The position numbers and the translations under genes are program-made. DNA of 64,000 bases from Ecdyonurus torrentis (Eukaryota > Arthropoda > Insecta > Ephemeroptera > Heptageniidae), in contig OX439136.1 in assembly GCA_949318235.1 (NCBI GenBank), positions 1,419,585 through 1,483,584 of the forward strand. Reading direction: 5' to 3'. Of the stretch, positions 1 to 50,070 are shown piece after piece. The notes under the pieces are model-generated. The model did no database searches, was not told the DNA's origin, and saw nothing but the letters and a program-made list of their open reading frames with translations. How positions within the stretch are numbered: position 1 is the stretch's first letter; each line of letters opens with the position of its first letter.

Positions 1-526
1 ATATAACAGAGAACTGCATGTTTTAGGCAGACCTGCATATCGATCTTCTCGCATCAAGATGAAGCTACTACAGTTAACAAATTTCCGAAGAATGAATGAT
101 CTACACTTTACCTGTTTTATATAGCAGAAGCTCCAAGTAGCCAAGAATTTGTAAAGTGTAGATTGTTCATTCTTCGGAACTTTGTAAAGTGTAGAAGCTT
201 CATCTTGACGCAAAAAGATCGATATGCAAAATGGTAAGCCTATGTCACTTAAAGCCTATAGCCTATGGTAAACCTATGGTAAGCCTATGACACTTAAAGC
301 CTATAGCTTATAGCCTATGGTATGCCTATGGCACCAATAGCAGCACAGAACAGCTATAGTCATTCTGAGGAACAAATCAGAGCGCACAACAGAGCAAAGG
401 CGCCATAAGTGTGCTTACTGATTGGTGCCTCAGATTGTTTTGTGCCTCAAACTAAAGTGATGTAGGATTACTGTTTTGTGTATGTTTAATATAACAATAT
501 AATAAAATAATTTAATATAAACAACA

Positions 527-557
<31 letters not shown>

Positions 558-759
558 CCTTTTCAATTACGGTACTCCTATGGTAATTATTTACGTATCT
601 CTATTCATTATTATTATTACCTATCATGTTTATTATCCATTCTATTATAAAATGTCAACCACTTTGCATAATATTATGCTGTCTTGAATGTAATTGGTTC
701 AGAGATAGGGCTTGTTGCGCTGACTGCACCTTTTGGGTATCTTATTTTGCAATAAAGAT

Positions 760-807
<48 letters not shown>

Positions 808-860
808 TGTATGTAGATCTGCCTAAAACATGCAGAGAATGTCACTTCTCTGTTTAAAAT
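1..860. mobile_element. Inverted-repeat element, nested palindrome
   Basis: Outer arms at about 3-34 and 817-858 share TGCATGTTTTAGGCAGA in inverted orientation. An inner palindrome has arms 34-112 and 150-228. A decayed relative occurs at 51150-51312. Between 232 and 335 short units of gcctatggta repeat, and T and TTTA tracts lie at 531-557 and 763-808. No coding exon is visible here. Confidence 0.6.
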
Positions 861-959
861 CTCTAACGTTAACTGATTTGATAATTCCTTGTGTTTTAAA
901 GCCCTTGTCAACTTACTTTTTTATCAGATCAACTTTTTTTTTTTAACTTTTAACTCCCC

Positions 960-1206
960 CCCCCCCCTCCTCTTACTGCCGTGAGTGGAATGCGAGAAAA
1001 CTGCCTGCATATTTTGCTTGCTCGCGCACCTGCCTCCCGCGTCTTCTACCACCATCTGCTTGGGGAAGCAGGAGTGGGCGAGGGTCTCTTGATGCTGGCG
1101 CGAGCCAGCAGCCAGTCTGTCACCAGCATTCGCGAGGTAAAGATGCATTGCCTGGCAAGCCCAGCTATGTATCTTTATCTCGTAAGTGTTGGATCGTTGT
1201 GCTGAG
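960..1206 (+). repeat. GC-richer dispersed repeat
   Basis: The start of this stretch resembles 5735-5785 (the shared ...TGCCG.GA.TGGAATGC.A motif), which marks it as repeat-derived. It is open on both strands and has a gtaaag after 1136, but see the rejected list. Confidence 0.4.
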
Positions 1207-1299
1207 GAACCCCAATGAACTACTAGATGTGTATCGTGATGCATTGAATGTATTATCAGTTATCACTCAGCTAATTAATTAATTAACTGGGTGATATTT

Positions 1300-1560
1300 A
1301 AGTTTGATGTAATACGATATATTGACAGTAGGTAGGGCGAAACACGTGTCCGCAACTTGACGAAGTGGTAAACCAGGTAGTTTGATCGCATCTAAATCAC
1401 AGCAGTAAAATTCTCTCATTAGCAGCCTTGTGCTTGCAATTTTGCGTCCCCCTTTTGTGTATCTATTAATTAAAGATTTTCGCGTAATATAGCTTTTAAT
1501 ATAGCGTGCTTTAATTAAAATCATCTTTTACTTTTCTTTGATTTGCAATTTAATTCGAAA
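1300..1560 (-). repeat. Dispersed repeat, copy related to 5640-5815
   Basis: The reverse complement carries GCTGCTAATGAGAGAATTTT, which also occurs on the + strand near 5712, with similar flanking DNA on both sides. No ORF of note. Confidence 0.5.
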
Positions 1561-1666
1561 GTTTTTTGTTTTTTCTTATAATTATATCATTACTTTTTTT
1601 ATCATTTAGAATACTAAATTGATACGTAATCACTCCAATCACCATTATCCATGAATCTTTTATTAT

Positions 1667-1901
1667 CCATGAATTAGACACCAACACCTTGATTTTGTAT
1701 TTATTTTCATTGACGGTTATTTCACGCATCTGACATCACAATGTACCGATGGGGCCTTGATAGGGGTAAAGAACTTGAGGGAGGGGCTTAAATTTATCAT
1801 GTGACTGGGATTGGCCGCGGTACATTGTGATGTCAGATACGTGATATAACTGTCAAAATGAAAATAAACACAAAATCAAGGTGTTGGTGTCTAATTCATG
1901 G
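1667..1901. mobile_element. Palindromic MITE
   Basis: Arms of about 80 bp (1667-1750 and 1821-1901) are near-perfect inverted copies, from CCATGAATTAGACACCAACA inward to GGTACATTGTGATG. The loop is 70 bp and noncoding. Confidence 0.75.
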
Positions 1902-2204
1902 CTAATTATTTGATGGTAATTATCAATCTAGTATTTTAAATTACAGTATAAAAAAAGTAAGTTGACAACGGCTTTAATGCATTTCTTATGGAAAAGTCAT
2001 TTTCACTTATTATTGTTTAATTATTCTATATAGTATTCTATACATAATTAAAAAATAATAATAATAAAAATAAAAAGTACAGTATACATTGCTTATACTT
2101 TATTTGCTGTTTCTTTCATCTTGAATGAAACTCTTAAAATGTGGCAAAATATTTGTGTGTTTTTTATGTTAATGAATCTATCTGTATTGCTATGTTTCAC
2201 GCAG

Positions 2205-39516
<37,312 letters not shown>

Positions 39517-39701
39517 ATATATAATATGTATCATACATTTAATACTATTATTACAACTTTTTTTTTTTTTTTTTTAATTGAGAAAATATCGTTTAATTTG
39601 GTCTTGGCATTTCTTTATTATTCTTACATTATATGATTCTGATACAATTCTGAAAATATTAATTAACATTAAAATTATTTTCTTTCATCGTCGTCGACGT
39701 C

Positions 39702-39741
<40 letters not shown>

Positions 39742-39925
39742 CCCATTTAAAGTTATTGAACTATTTTTGAGATAATAATATGTTTCTCTGTGTAAGGTTA
39801 CACAAGCGTAGGTGTCATTGCTACCATTTTTAACCATTTTATAAATGATTTTCAAAAAATATAGTTAAAAAATTATTAAAGATATAAAATATCAATATAT
39901 TTATGTAAAATTTTGTTATATATTT

Positions 39926-39931
39926 AATAAA
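39926..39931 (+). terminator. Possible WDR44 polyadenylation signal
   Basis: AATAAA lies about 410 nt after the WDR44 stop, in very AT-rich DNA where chance matches are frequent. No transcript evidence is available. Confidence 0.25.
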
Positions 39932-40216
39932 TATTTTCAATTAAAAAAAGTCAGAATAATAATTATTGCTTGGACCTTATTTAAGATAAAATTTAAAATT
40001 CACTCAATTGAAGAAATATAAAAGATACATCAACTATAGGAGCTTAACATGTATTAACAAAAAGTAGCTCAATATTAAACTTATAGTAATATTTTAACAC
40101 AAATAATTTACATTTCAGTATGACAAAAGCAAAGATTCAATGAAAAATAGACAAATTTTAAATAATAAATTACAATGAATGTTTCCATAACACTGATCAA
40201 AATATGACTTATTATA

Positions 40217-40453
40217 AATATCGCGCTGCCCGCAAGTCGAAATGGTAAAAAAGTAATTTTCATGAACCGCGCGAGTGGTAACAAATAAGCACGTTTAACG
40301 GCCGCCCGCCGCGAGTGGCACATGTTGTGCTGTGGTGCTGTGAGCGATAGCGTAGTTGCCACTCGCGGCGGCCGTGAAAGGTGCTTCTTTAACACTCGCG
40401 CGGTTCATAAAAATTGATTTTTTACCATTTAGACTTGCAGGCAGCGATATTTA
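40217..40453. mobile_element. Palindromic MITE, GC-rich arms
   Basis: Arms run from AATATCGCGCTGCCCGCAAG to GCGAGTGGCACA and back, about 100 bp each. Related to 7436-7660. Confidence 0.75.
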
Positions 40454-40865
40454 TTTTGTGCTCTACGTATGTACATTCACTAAAAAAAAAAACACTTTAA
40501 GTTAATAATTACTTAACACAGCAATTTAATGATTTGCCGTGGATACATATACTATAAAATTTATTGTGTAGCCTCTAATTTGTATTGTTGTGTTTAAAAT
40601 GTGATTGTTAAAATTTCCTCAACGCCTCCTCTCTCTCTCTCTCTCTCTCTCCCGTATGTTAAATAGTCCTAATATATATTCAGAGAGACGTGCAAACAAC
40701 GGGATTGCGTCGCAAATACAGCTGAAAATGTTACTAGTATACTTCGAGAAATTGAACAGAGAAGCGACATCCCCATGGTTGAGGCAGACCTGAAACACTC
40801 ACTACGTTAAACTTGGCAACGTTGCAGATGAAATTACTACAGGGTGGTTTAACATAATTTATGCT

Positions 40866-41175
40866 ATAGGGGTGTGTTTTCATTCATGTTAAAGTCGACG
40901 TCATAAGTGAGCGCTAAATAACATTGGCCGGTATAAGAAAATGTCACATTTTGCCAGTTTAAAAAAACTTCGCAATATTTTTGAGAGCACTGATGTTGTT
41001 AACAGGTTGGATTAGTACCTCAAGTATGCAAGAAAAATAATAATTACCAAAAAATAGCTAATTTTCCAAATAAAATAGACAAAAACTAGGTTTGTCCTAT
41101 GCTGAGCAATGTTAATCATTGCTCAAGAAGAGCATAGAAAAGCACTCAGAATGACGTCATGTATACACACCCTAT
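40866..41175. mobile_element. TATAGGGTGT-family element, third copy
   Basis: Ends TATAGGGGTGTGTTTTCATTC and GTATACACACCCTATA with GACGTCAT inside each end; opposite orientation to 18323-21026. Confidence 0.6.
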
Positions 41176-41346
41176 ATACAATATGTATAGTATATGTACG
41201 TACACACCTATAGCGCGCTCTCTGGTTTGTTCCTCAAATCGCGGCTACTTGTAGGCTCTGATTAGTGCCTCAAAAAAGCAACGTTGCCAAAAGTCAAAAC
41301 TGTTGAGTGTTGCCTACAACATGGGTATGTCATTTTCTCTGCTTAA

Positions 41347-41671
41347 AGGCATAGAAAACATGAAACAAAATGTTCTAAACACGAAATGGGATTTACAAAA
41401 CTGATGATAATCATTACCAGAATGTAAATGTGGCCCCACAAAAGAGCTTCAAAAAAATGTAAAGTATGCAATTTGCGTAAATATTCCTGTATATGACGTC
41501 ATATACAGGCAAAAACTAGTATGTAAATATTGTGCGGGTTGCATAAATCGAAATTTTCTGATCACTACTACGGGGCTACTGTTGGGTTTTGAGACCAACT
41601 AACGTAATTTATGTAAGTCCCATCAAGTGTTTTGTGATTTAAATGCTCATGTTTTCATGTTTTCTATGCCT
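41347..41671. mobile_element. TTAA-flanked MITE, 325 bp
   Basis: TTAA at both sides (41343-41346, 41672-41675); inverted ends AGGCATAGAAAACATGAAA / CATGTTTTCTATGCCT. Confidence 0.75.
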
Positions 41672-42275
41672 TTAAGTTCAGTAAAGTGGTGACAATATGG
41701 TCACATGGTCAAGTGCAAATGTAACTTGTCCATTACTTAACATCAGGCATTGATTGAACTACACTTAATTCTTCATTCAAATGATTGGATATTAACACTG
41801 AAAATAATTATTGTATCGATCGAAGCATAATGATTGAAATAAGACAAAATTAGTTTTTCAGTATGATATAAAATCTGTATATTGTAGTATGTTTTTAGAA
41901 GTATATACACAGAAAAATATAAGTTCGTAATAATTAATGCACAATTTGTGGCATTTGTGGCACAATTTGTTCACTACAACATAATTAATGCTATACTGCA
42001 TAACTATTATGCTGTACAGCATAATTATGTTGTTCTAATTTAGCATTAATTATGCTATAATGACGTAAATGCATTAATTTTATTTTAATGTAATCTATTT
42101 TTTCGTGTTAAAAAAAAATGTATTTTGTCACAATGCAAATTGATTTGTTGTAGAACAAATTAATACAGTTGTTAATTAGTTTATTAGACAATTACATAAT
42201 TATATATTTGTATGTCGTGCAATGGGTAGACCATGCTGGTAGAACTATAGCGATGTAGTGGGCCAGTGGTTTGTA

Positions 42276-42566
42276 CTGACCTACCTACCCCATGCCTTGC
42301 AGTATGGGCAGGCATGTGTGAAATATAGAGATGGATGATTTGTGGGCCAGTGGTTTGTACTGACCTATGCCATGCCTTGCAGTATGGGCAGGCATGTGTG
42401 AAATATAGAGATGGATGATTTGTGGGCCAGTGGTTTGTACTGACCTATGCCATGCCTTGCAGTATGGGCAGGCATGTGTGAAATATAGAGATGGATGATT
42501 TGTAGGCCAGTGGTTTGTACTGACCTATGCCATGCCTTGCAGTATGGGCAGGCATGTGTAAAAGTA
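42276..42566 (+). repeat. 80-bp tandem array
   Basis: About 3.5 units of GCCTTGCAGTATGGGCAGGC...TTTGTACTGACCTAT starting at 42294, 42374, 42454 and 42534. Confidence 0.88.
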
Positions 42567-42668
42567 TATGAAGTTATGTAAAACAAACAACGTAAATGTG
42601 ACTAGCCTCTGTGATATATGCACACTAAATTATAAAACTGCAGAATGTAAAACATCATCGTCACTTAA

Positions 42669-42971
42669 AGGTGTAAAACACCTTGAACAAAAAAGTTGCG
42701 TAATATCCTAACAAACCTGAAAATCAACGTTGATTTGGCTGGAGTCATTGATTTCTAATTTATTTTCCATTCACAAAATGCCGCTGCCGGTCACTGACAT
42801 CACAGCTCGCCCGGTTAACATGCGCGTGGACCAGGCAAGCTGTGACGTCAGTGACCGCCAGTGGCATTTTGTGAAAATTAATTAGAAATCAATGACTCCA
42901 GCCAAATCAACGTTGATTTTCAGGTTTGTTAGGATATTACACAACTTTTTTGTTCAACGTGCTTTACACCT
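42669..42971. mobile_element. TTAA-flanked palindromic MITE, copy 2
   Basis: TTAA at 42665-42668 and 42972-42975; ends AGGTG / CACCT; very similar to copy 1 at 2536-2843. Confidence 0.78.
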
Positions 42972-43499
42972 TTAAAACAAATCTTGTGTGCAAAAATAAC
43001 TTGGAAAAACTTGTCTTCAAAAATAATTCAGATATAAATTGTGTTATGTTAATAACTTTAAAATTAAATATAGGCCTATCCCTTGTATGGAGATTTTTCA
43101 TAATTTGAGGTGTAGTTATTTTATAAATACATACTTTGAATTTTCATATAGTGAAATACAATACAATTAAATATTATGGGGGTATAATTAGGTATCTATT
43201 TTAACAAAATTACAGGGAAAAAACAACAACTTTTTTTGGTACTTTTTTTTTTCTTATTAAAGTGAAGATGATGTTCATTTTTTTTTTTTTTTTCTTGCCA
43301 CAGAAAAAAAAACTCTACAAACACAATGCAGGAAAAAAACAACAAAATTAAATGATAAAAGTCTGCATGTATTGGTAAAAATGTAGATAGGTAAAAATGC
43401 ACAAAACAAAACATGGAATGCGAAGGTCTGCTTTATTGAAGCCTTACTTAACGCTAAATCTAATATATTTCTGTTCTTGTCTAAAATAATCAGTTAATT

Positions 43500-43670
43500 G
43501 TTGATTTGACTCAGGGCCGAGTGTGGTCAGGACTATATATAGACAGCATAGACAAGGGGGGGGGGGGGGGGACTACCTGCTTTCCCATTCTTTTTCAGAC
43601 CTGACAGGAGGGGGGTAAACGCTGAACCCCCCCCCCCCCTGAATTGAGGTTTCCAGGCTGCGGCTAGGAT
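43500..43670 (+). repeat. G and C homopolymer segment
   Basis: A 17-G run and a 13-C run around 43555 and 43629, with GGGG/CCCC pairing, resembling the interior of the 13975 MITE; no clean termini seen. Confidence 0.35.
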
Positions 43671-44164
43671 AAGTGAGCCTTGCAAGGGATACAAGGCAAT
43701 CTGTGCCGTAGTTGATTATTTCTTATAGCAGGTAGAGCAAGGGGTGCAAAGTTGTCACTGTCACAGCAGAGAGGCGTGTACTTTGTATATCTCGTTACCC
43801 TCGCGGGGCTTGCTTATCCCACAGTCTAGAACATTCAAATAAACAACTGATTACTGTTCAATTGTTTGATAGCAAAGAACAGGAAGAAATGCTTGCTATT
43901 TTCAGAGTTAAGTAGTGATTCAATAAGAAATTTGTGATACATAGAAATAGATACATTTGAAATATTCACAGAGGTAGATTAGTGAAGTTATTACATATTC
44001 TAAAAATAATAATAATTAATTGACAAAAACTAATTAGAATATGTAGTAACAAATAATTAATTTTATTTTGAGGCTAAATGTAAGTGAGTGTTTTTATGTG
44101 TTAATGTCTCAAATCACTTGTTAATTTTGAGCACCTTAATTAGAACTTTAATAAGGATAATTAC

Positions 44165-44290
44165 AGCAGGCTCGGCCTTTGGCACTCAAGGGGGCACTTC
44201 CGTGAAGCACCCTATCTGTAGGGGGGCCACAAAAGTAGGGGCGTAACACCCTGGTTAAACAGGGCCTTAGGCAGGCCACGTCCTCCCTCA
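44165..44290 (+). repeat. Short GC-rich repeat, sister at 52235-52360
   Basis: Both stretches carry GTAACACCCTGGTTA / GTAACACCCTAGTTA, GGGCCTTAG and CACGTCC around a G-rich centre. Confidence 0.5.
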
Positions 44291-44414
44291 TTAAGAGATT
44301 AAGATCAAGATTAAGATCTTGAGTAATATAATTATAGATAATATTTGGTTTTACTGCAGAGAGAGCTTTTGGTACACGTACGTGTGCCTTTGTCAGTTCT
44401 TGCTGACTTAAACA

Positions 44415-44632
44415 TGTCTAATATCCTAACATAGCTAAATATCAACGTTGATTTGGCCTCAGTCGTTGACTTATATTTTATTTTACATTTATAGTAAATG
44501 TCAGATGTGGTTTTGTGACGTCACAGCTGCACACGTAGACCTGCAGTGAGCTGTGACGTCATGTGTCATTTTGTAAGTGGAAAATAAATTATAAATCAAC
44601 GTTGATATTTAGGTATGTTAGGATATTAGACA
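44415..44632. mobile_element. Diverged third copy of the 2536/42669 MITE
   Basis: TAATATCCTAACATAGCTAAAT...ATCAACGTTGATTTGG with the inverted counterpart; the extreme ends are lost. Confidence 0.6.
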
Positions 44633-46394
44633 AGTTTTGAAGTGAAGGTGTTCTAATGAAGATTTGCAGTAATTAACAACAGTTTGAAACTTGTTTAAGA
44701 GGAAAATTGTTATTATTATTTTTATTTTTAAATTTTTTTAGGTACTTTATTTGTAATTAGTTTTTTCCTCTTAAGCAAAACAATTAAAAAAAAATGAAAT
44801 CCTTATTTCAGTTCTAATTTCTGCACTTTGAGAGTTAACAAATAAATATATATATTTTAAATATTTTGAATGTTGAATGGGAATGATGAAAAAACTTTTG
44901 TTTTTAACATATTTTTCTCCAGATCATATTACCTATTATTGTTATTATAATAAGTCTTGTTTTTCCAATTGAAGCCACTGAATGTTACGTCTTCATTTAT
45001 TTATATATTTGATGTAAATTTTGGCACAGTAAATTAATTCTCATTTATAACAAAATTTTATTTAAAAATTGAATGAATAAATTGTGAACACATAAATTAC
45101 TATATGGGAATACATTTTATTTGTTCATGTACTTTCATTCAAGCAATAAAGTATCATTAATTGTTTTAATTGCATAATCACTTGAGGGAGCTCATCGTGG
45201 GGTTTTCATTGAATTTAAGGGGGTTTATTATTTTTTTTTTTTTTATGATTTGTAATTTTTTTTTAATTGTTATTTTAATTTTGTATTTCTTAATTATTTG
45301 TAATCTGTTTTCCCATTGACATGCCAATTATAATAATATGAGTGAGCATAGCAAGGGGGGGGGGGAGGGGGGGGGATTGAGAATATTTTTATACTTTTAG
45401 CTGCGCAGTAGAAGTTGTATGGAGATTGAGGTTAATATTTCACGTGTAGCACGTGTAGTTGTGTGTTGTTATTATAAACAAAGAGCTTATACATACGTAC
45501 ACACTTATATAAGTCAACTGTGTGTGCCACGTGACACCCCCACCTACTATTGTGCAGCTAGGTAAGAAATGCCAACGCTGCCGCTGATATTTCATCTTCT
45601 TTCTTATTGATCCTAATATTGATTTATATTATGTAATATTATAATAAGAGGTTCAATCAATAAAAATAAGCTCCTTTCAGATGTTGTAATTCTAACTGTA
45701 TTATAATGATGTAAACCAAACTGTTGCATGTAAAACTGGTAACAATGGTTGAGAAGCAGAAAAAAAAAATAACAATGAGCACGTGTGCCGAGTTCTTGCT
45801 ACGACAAAATATTTTCAATTAAAAATGATCGAGGTCAACTTTTTTAATTACATTTTTTAATTTTTTTCTTAATTTTTTTTTTAAATATTATTTTGTATTT
45901 TAAAAAGCATGTGTAAATTATGTGTATAAGAGAAAAAGATAAACATTATTCAAATTATGATAGTCATTTATCTAGTATAGGATTCAAATATATTATATTT
46001 TAACAAAAATCAGTTTTTTTGAGCTTTAAATAATTATTTTATAATATAAATAATGACCTATGCTTTACATACATATTTGTATTTTTTGTAATTTTATTGT
46101 CACTCTGTATTATACCTTTCTTTTTCTTTATAATTAGCAAATAAAAATTTATCACTAAAGAAAATAGTTTAATTTATACAAATTCACTCCTTAATTGCTC
46201 AGTTTGACTGAAGCACAAAACCTACTTGCATGGAATATAGAAACTTTGTAATAGCATCACATAAAACTATAACAAGTAGCCTATTGATATAAAAAGTTAT
46301 GGGAGGAGTTTCAAATTTGTACCTCCTAGAGTAGCCTGTTCTTATAATACATAATATTCAAATTGTTGCTGTCGTACCTGGCTTTCTTTTGGCA
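44633..46394 (+). other. Intergenic, AT-rich
   Basis: 45395-45565 is a half copy of the 52859 MITE (TATAAGTCAACTGTGTGTGCCACGTG). A G-rich segment lies at 45353-45375. No gene. Confidence 0.5.
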
Positions 46395-48190
46395 TGAAAT
46401 AAACGAAATTTGAACTAGGAAAGTATAAAACTACAAGAGGTAGTCAGAGCTCTCAAGTGGATGTAGGTACCTCCTAAACTAGCATGATATCATAATAGCA
46501 GCTTTCGTACCTGGCTTTATTTTGGCATGAAATAAACGAAATTTGAACTAGGAAAGTATAAAATTACAAGAGGTAGTCAGTGCCCTCAAGTGGATGTAGC
46601 AGTGTTGTAGTCGATCGATCAAATTTCGATCCGATCACGATCCGATCACGATCATTTAATCGGATCGTGATCGGATCGAACCATTTTATAAAAAAATGAT
46701 CGTGATCGGATTTCGATCATATTTAGGGCTGTGATCGAACGTTTTTTCGATCCGATCATCATGTTTCATACTTTAGTTTTTACAACCATATAGGTATTTT
46801 TTTCTTTCTTTTTGTCTTCTTTTTTTTTTTTTTTTTTTCCTCCTTTTTTTTTTATTCATTATAATAAAGCAAAAAATCAAAGTCCAAAATAGAAAAGAGT
46901 TTAAAAGTACAGTACAAGCAGTACTCTGCTAGCAGCTGCTAGGTAGATATTGAGATGTTATCTACTTTAGCTAAAAGGTATCGCAAAACAAAACAAAGAA
47001 AGCAAAAATGAAAGAAATAAAAGAAAAATAGCAAATACCTGACTCTGAGCTATATAAGCTTTTAGGCTTTCTAGGAAAGAAATTATTATATCAATAGTGT
47101 GTCTGTGTCACCAATTTTTTTTTTTTTTTTTTTTTTTTTTGACATGACATTAAAGGCGGTAAATAAGTTTTGTTTAAAATGAATTCTTGACGTATTATTT
47201 TGTTCATATATTCAAGTAACAGAATTTTTTTCTGCATTGAAAGATTGTCAATTTTATTTTAACACAATACATTTCTTGTATGAGTTTTAGAGGTGACTTT
47301 ATAACCAATTGAAAAATTTTAAGTGCTTTTTACACTAATGATTTTTTCCACGAAATTTTGATGTATTAAAAAACCGCGGTGAGGGGAAATTTTTTCTGAA
47401 ATAAACAAGGGGGGTTGCTTTGATTAGTGGGGATGAAGACACACAGTACTGTACAATGGATAATTTTTTGGACCTCCATCCAGACACCAGTAATTTGGTC
47501 TGTACGTTCTCGCAGGTGTCACGAGATAAGAAAGCAGGCAAAAGTGTATTTTTTATTATTATTATTTTTTTTTACATATTCATAAACGTTAATATATTAT
47601 AATTTATAATATAAATTAAAGGATAATTTGGGTGACAATTTTTTTCCGTGAAATAATAGCTTAAAAGAATTTTATCACGTAACTGGAGCTCCTAAAAAAG
47701 ATAAAAGTGGGAAAGAGCTTGGTATTCAGTGTTTGTATTTATCGTGCAAAAATAAACCGAATAACGTCGTATAGCCTTGAAATCTGTTGCAGTTAATCTA
47801 ATAAAACATCTAAAGGTAAGAACTAACAATTATGTAACACATTTTTTTATTAAAAAAATTTTTACACGGAAATATGAATATAAAAATATTTTTAAGTATA
47901 ATGTATTATTATACAGTATAATTTCCTTTTTTTTTTTTTTTTCATAATTATTATAATTTACAAGTTCTTATATACCTACATTTATTATTGAAAACGATCG
48001 AAATTTTTCGATCTAATGATAGTCGATCAGATCGGATTGTGATCGGATAGTCTCGAGTTTTGATGATCGTGATCGAGATCGGATCGAGCTACATCTCAAT
48101 TGATCGGATCGTGATCGGATCGAAAAAAGGGCGATCGACTACAACACTGGGATGTAGGTACCTCCTAAACTAGCATGATATCATAATAGC
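46395..48190 (+). repeat. Two to three tandem units of about 128 bp, one split by a hAT
   Basis: GTACCTGGCTTTCTTTTGGCATG...CAAGTGGATGTAGGTACCTCC recurs; the intact unit ends near 46480 and the last unit continues after the hAT at 48150. Confidence 0.8.
46600..48149. mobile_element. hAT-like element, 1550 bp, perfect target duplication
   Basis: Ends CAGTGTTGTAGTCGATCGATC and GATCGACTACAACACTG; GGATGTAG at 46592-46599 and 48150-48157. The sister tandem unit shows the empty site with a single GGATGTAG. Ends are filled with CGATCCGATCACGATC-like repeats. No transposase; a 60-codon ORF (47420-47602) is unrecognised. Confidence 0.88.
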
Positions 48191-48906
48191 AAGTTTTAAA
48201 ATTTGAAATTTTACATCAGGAGATCATAACCTTACAGAAGGTTAAGAATTGTGATTTTTAATGACAAAACGGCCACTTATTTTTCACTAAAATCACCAAC
48301 AATCTACATTTTTTTCACAAATATATTTAAATCTAATGCTAAATTAATTCTTAGCTAATTTTAGCCAATTTAAATTATATTATAAGAATTTTTGTGTTAA
48401 AATTATGCAAAATAATAAAGTTTGCAAAGTTTGAGAATGCAACACTTAATTGTATATAACTAATTAATTTTAATACAATTTAAGTTATATAAAAGAATTA
48501 TTTGCAAATGTAGAATAGGCAAATATAAAAACCATGTATTATAAATAAAACAAATACAAAATATTATATTCTAATAATTTTATTTATAATAATAATAATA
48601 ATAGTTTGGAGAAACAAGATATACATAATACATAAGAGAGTCTGAATACATTACGTATAGTATTTATATTAAATATTTACAATTTAAATTGAAGTACATA
48701 TAATAGTTAATCAATATTCAGAGATAAAAGAGAGAAATGTGTACATTATTCAAATAGTGTTGGGTAAAGAGTGCACTGGTTCCATTTAATTTTTACATAT
48801 TACGTATATATCAACCAAAATCAAAAGTAACAGATTTTATAGAAAAACACATATTGTGTAGAGATATCAAGTCAAATGTTTTACCATCATGCACGGTTAT
48901 AGGTAT

Positions 48907-49247
48907 GATGCTAGGAGAAAGCATAGCCTGGTCTTACCGTAGTGAAGTCCATAGTTTGTCTTGCTAGCACACATATAAAAACTAACATTGCAAATATTTC
49001 AGCAATAAACTACAAGAGAGATGAAGTGTCTTCATCAGTCATTACAGATCATTCACAGTTTGTCTCCAAGTCTGTAGGAGGTAGCTCAGGCCTAGCTTGC
49101 TGCTGGCATCAACTTTTCTCCCACTTTTACCGTCACGTGGTTTCCTTTTCTGGCACTTCCTTTTCCGTATTTTGAGTAAACATATGCAGTCTATATCTCT
49201 TCACTATGGTAAGACCAGTGTATGCTTTCTCCTAGCATTGCATGGCA
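48907..49247. mobile_element. Foldback element, locus 4 (short form)
   Basis: Ends ATGCTAGGAGAAAGCATAGC and GTATGCTTTCTCCTAGCAT. One 68-bp-type unit and the core arm are kept; foreign-looking GC-richer DNA (49078-49170) fills the centre. Confidence 0.72.
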
Positions 49248-50070
49248 AACTAATATACCTAACTGTGATGGCTTATTTGACTTATAATCTCAATACATAA
49301 ATGAAAAGTCTGCAGACAACGAAATACATTATAACTACAAGATGTAAAAATCATAATTTGTTCTTATACATATCCTAAACATATAAATAGACCCAATTTT
49401 TGAGCACACATTAATTGAAATTGATATAAATATTTATTTATAATATTGCACATATGTAAGTTTACATTTTTATATTTCTGAATAACTATAAATATTTGGG
49501 TCTTTAATTTGAGCCACTTCACACATTGCGGGGTAAAATTTAACCACAAATCATACGTATTTATTTTTGGTAAATTTACCCTATATATATCAATCAATGA
49601 GGCTATCTATACTTATATGATATAAATACAGTTTTGTGGCGTCACTTTACCTCAAAATGAGTCAACAATCAACTTTTCTTCTTAAAGTAAGTAGATCAAT
49701 GTAAAATCAACCTTATGAAGAATTGCATGGGTTTACTCATTTTGATACAAAACTTACAAAAGATAATTTTAATATTTGATAGTAAACCACACAGCTAGGT
49801 AGGTAGATGCGTATGTATAGCACCATAACACAATACATATGTATAGCACCATAACACAGAAAAAAAAAATTAATAATAATAATAAAAAATAAATTAAAAA
49901 AATACAAAAAAAACAACGTTAAATGTGCTTTAGGTTACGCTGACAGGAGCGTACAGAAAATATTGACAAAAATAATTTTGCAAGCGTATGTAAGTGGCTC
50001 ATGTAAGTAAGCTTCACTGAATCAAATGTTAACAGCTAGGGATATAAAAATAACTGTAACCGTAACATAG
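49248..50070 (+). other. Intergenic, AT-rich
   Basis: No gene, RNA or repeat relationship recognised. Confidence 0.45.

Noticed and set aside
971..1136. Possible upstream WDR44 exon (a frame whose phase fits the exon at 2205)
   Set aside because: The phase fit has a one-in-three chance, the protein has no resemblance to WDR44, and the start of the stretch is shared with the dispersed repeat at 5735-5785.
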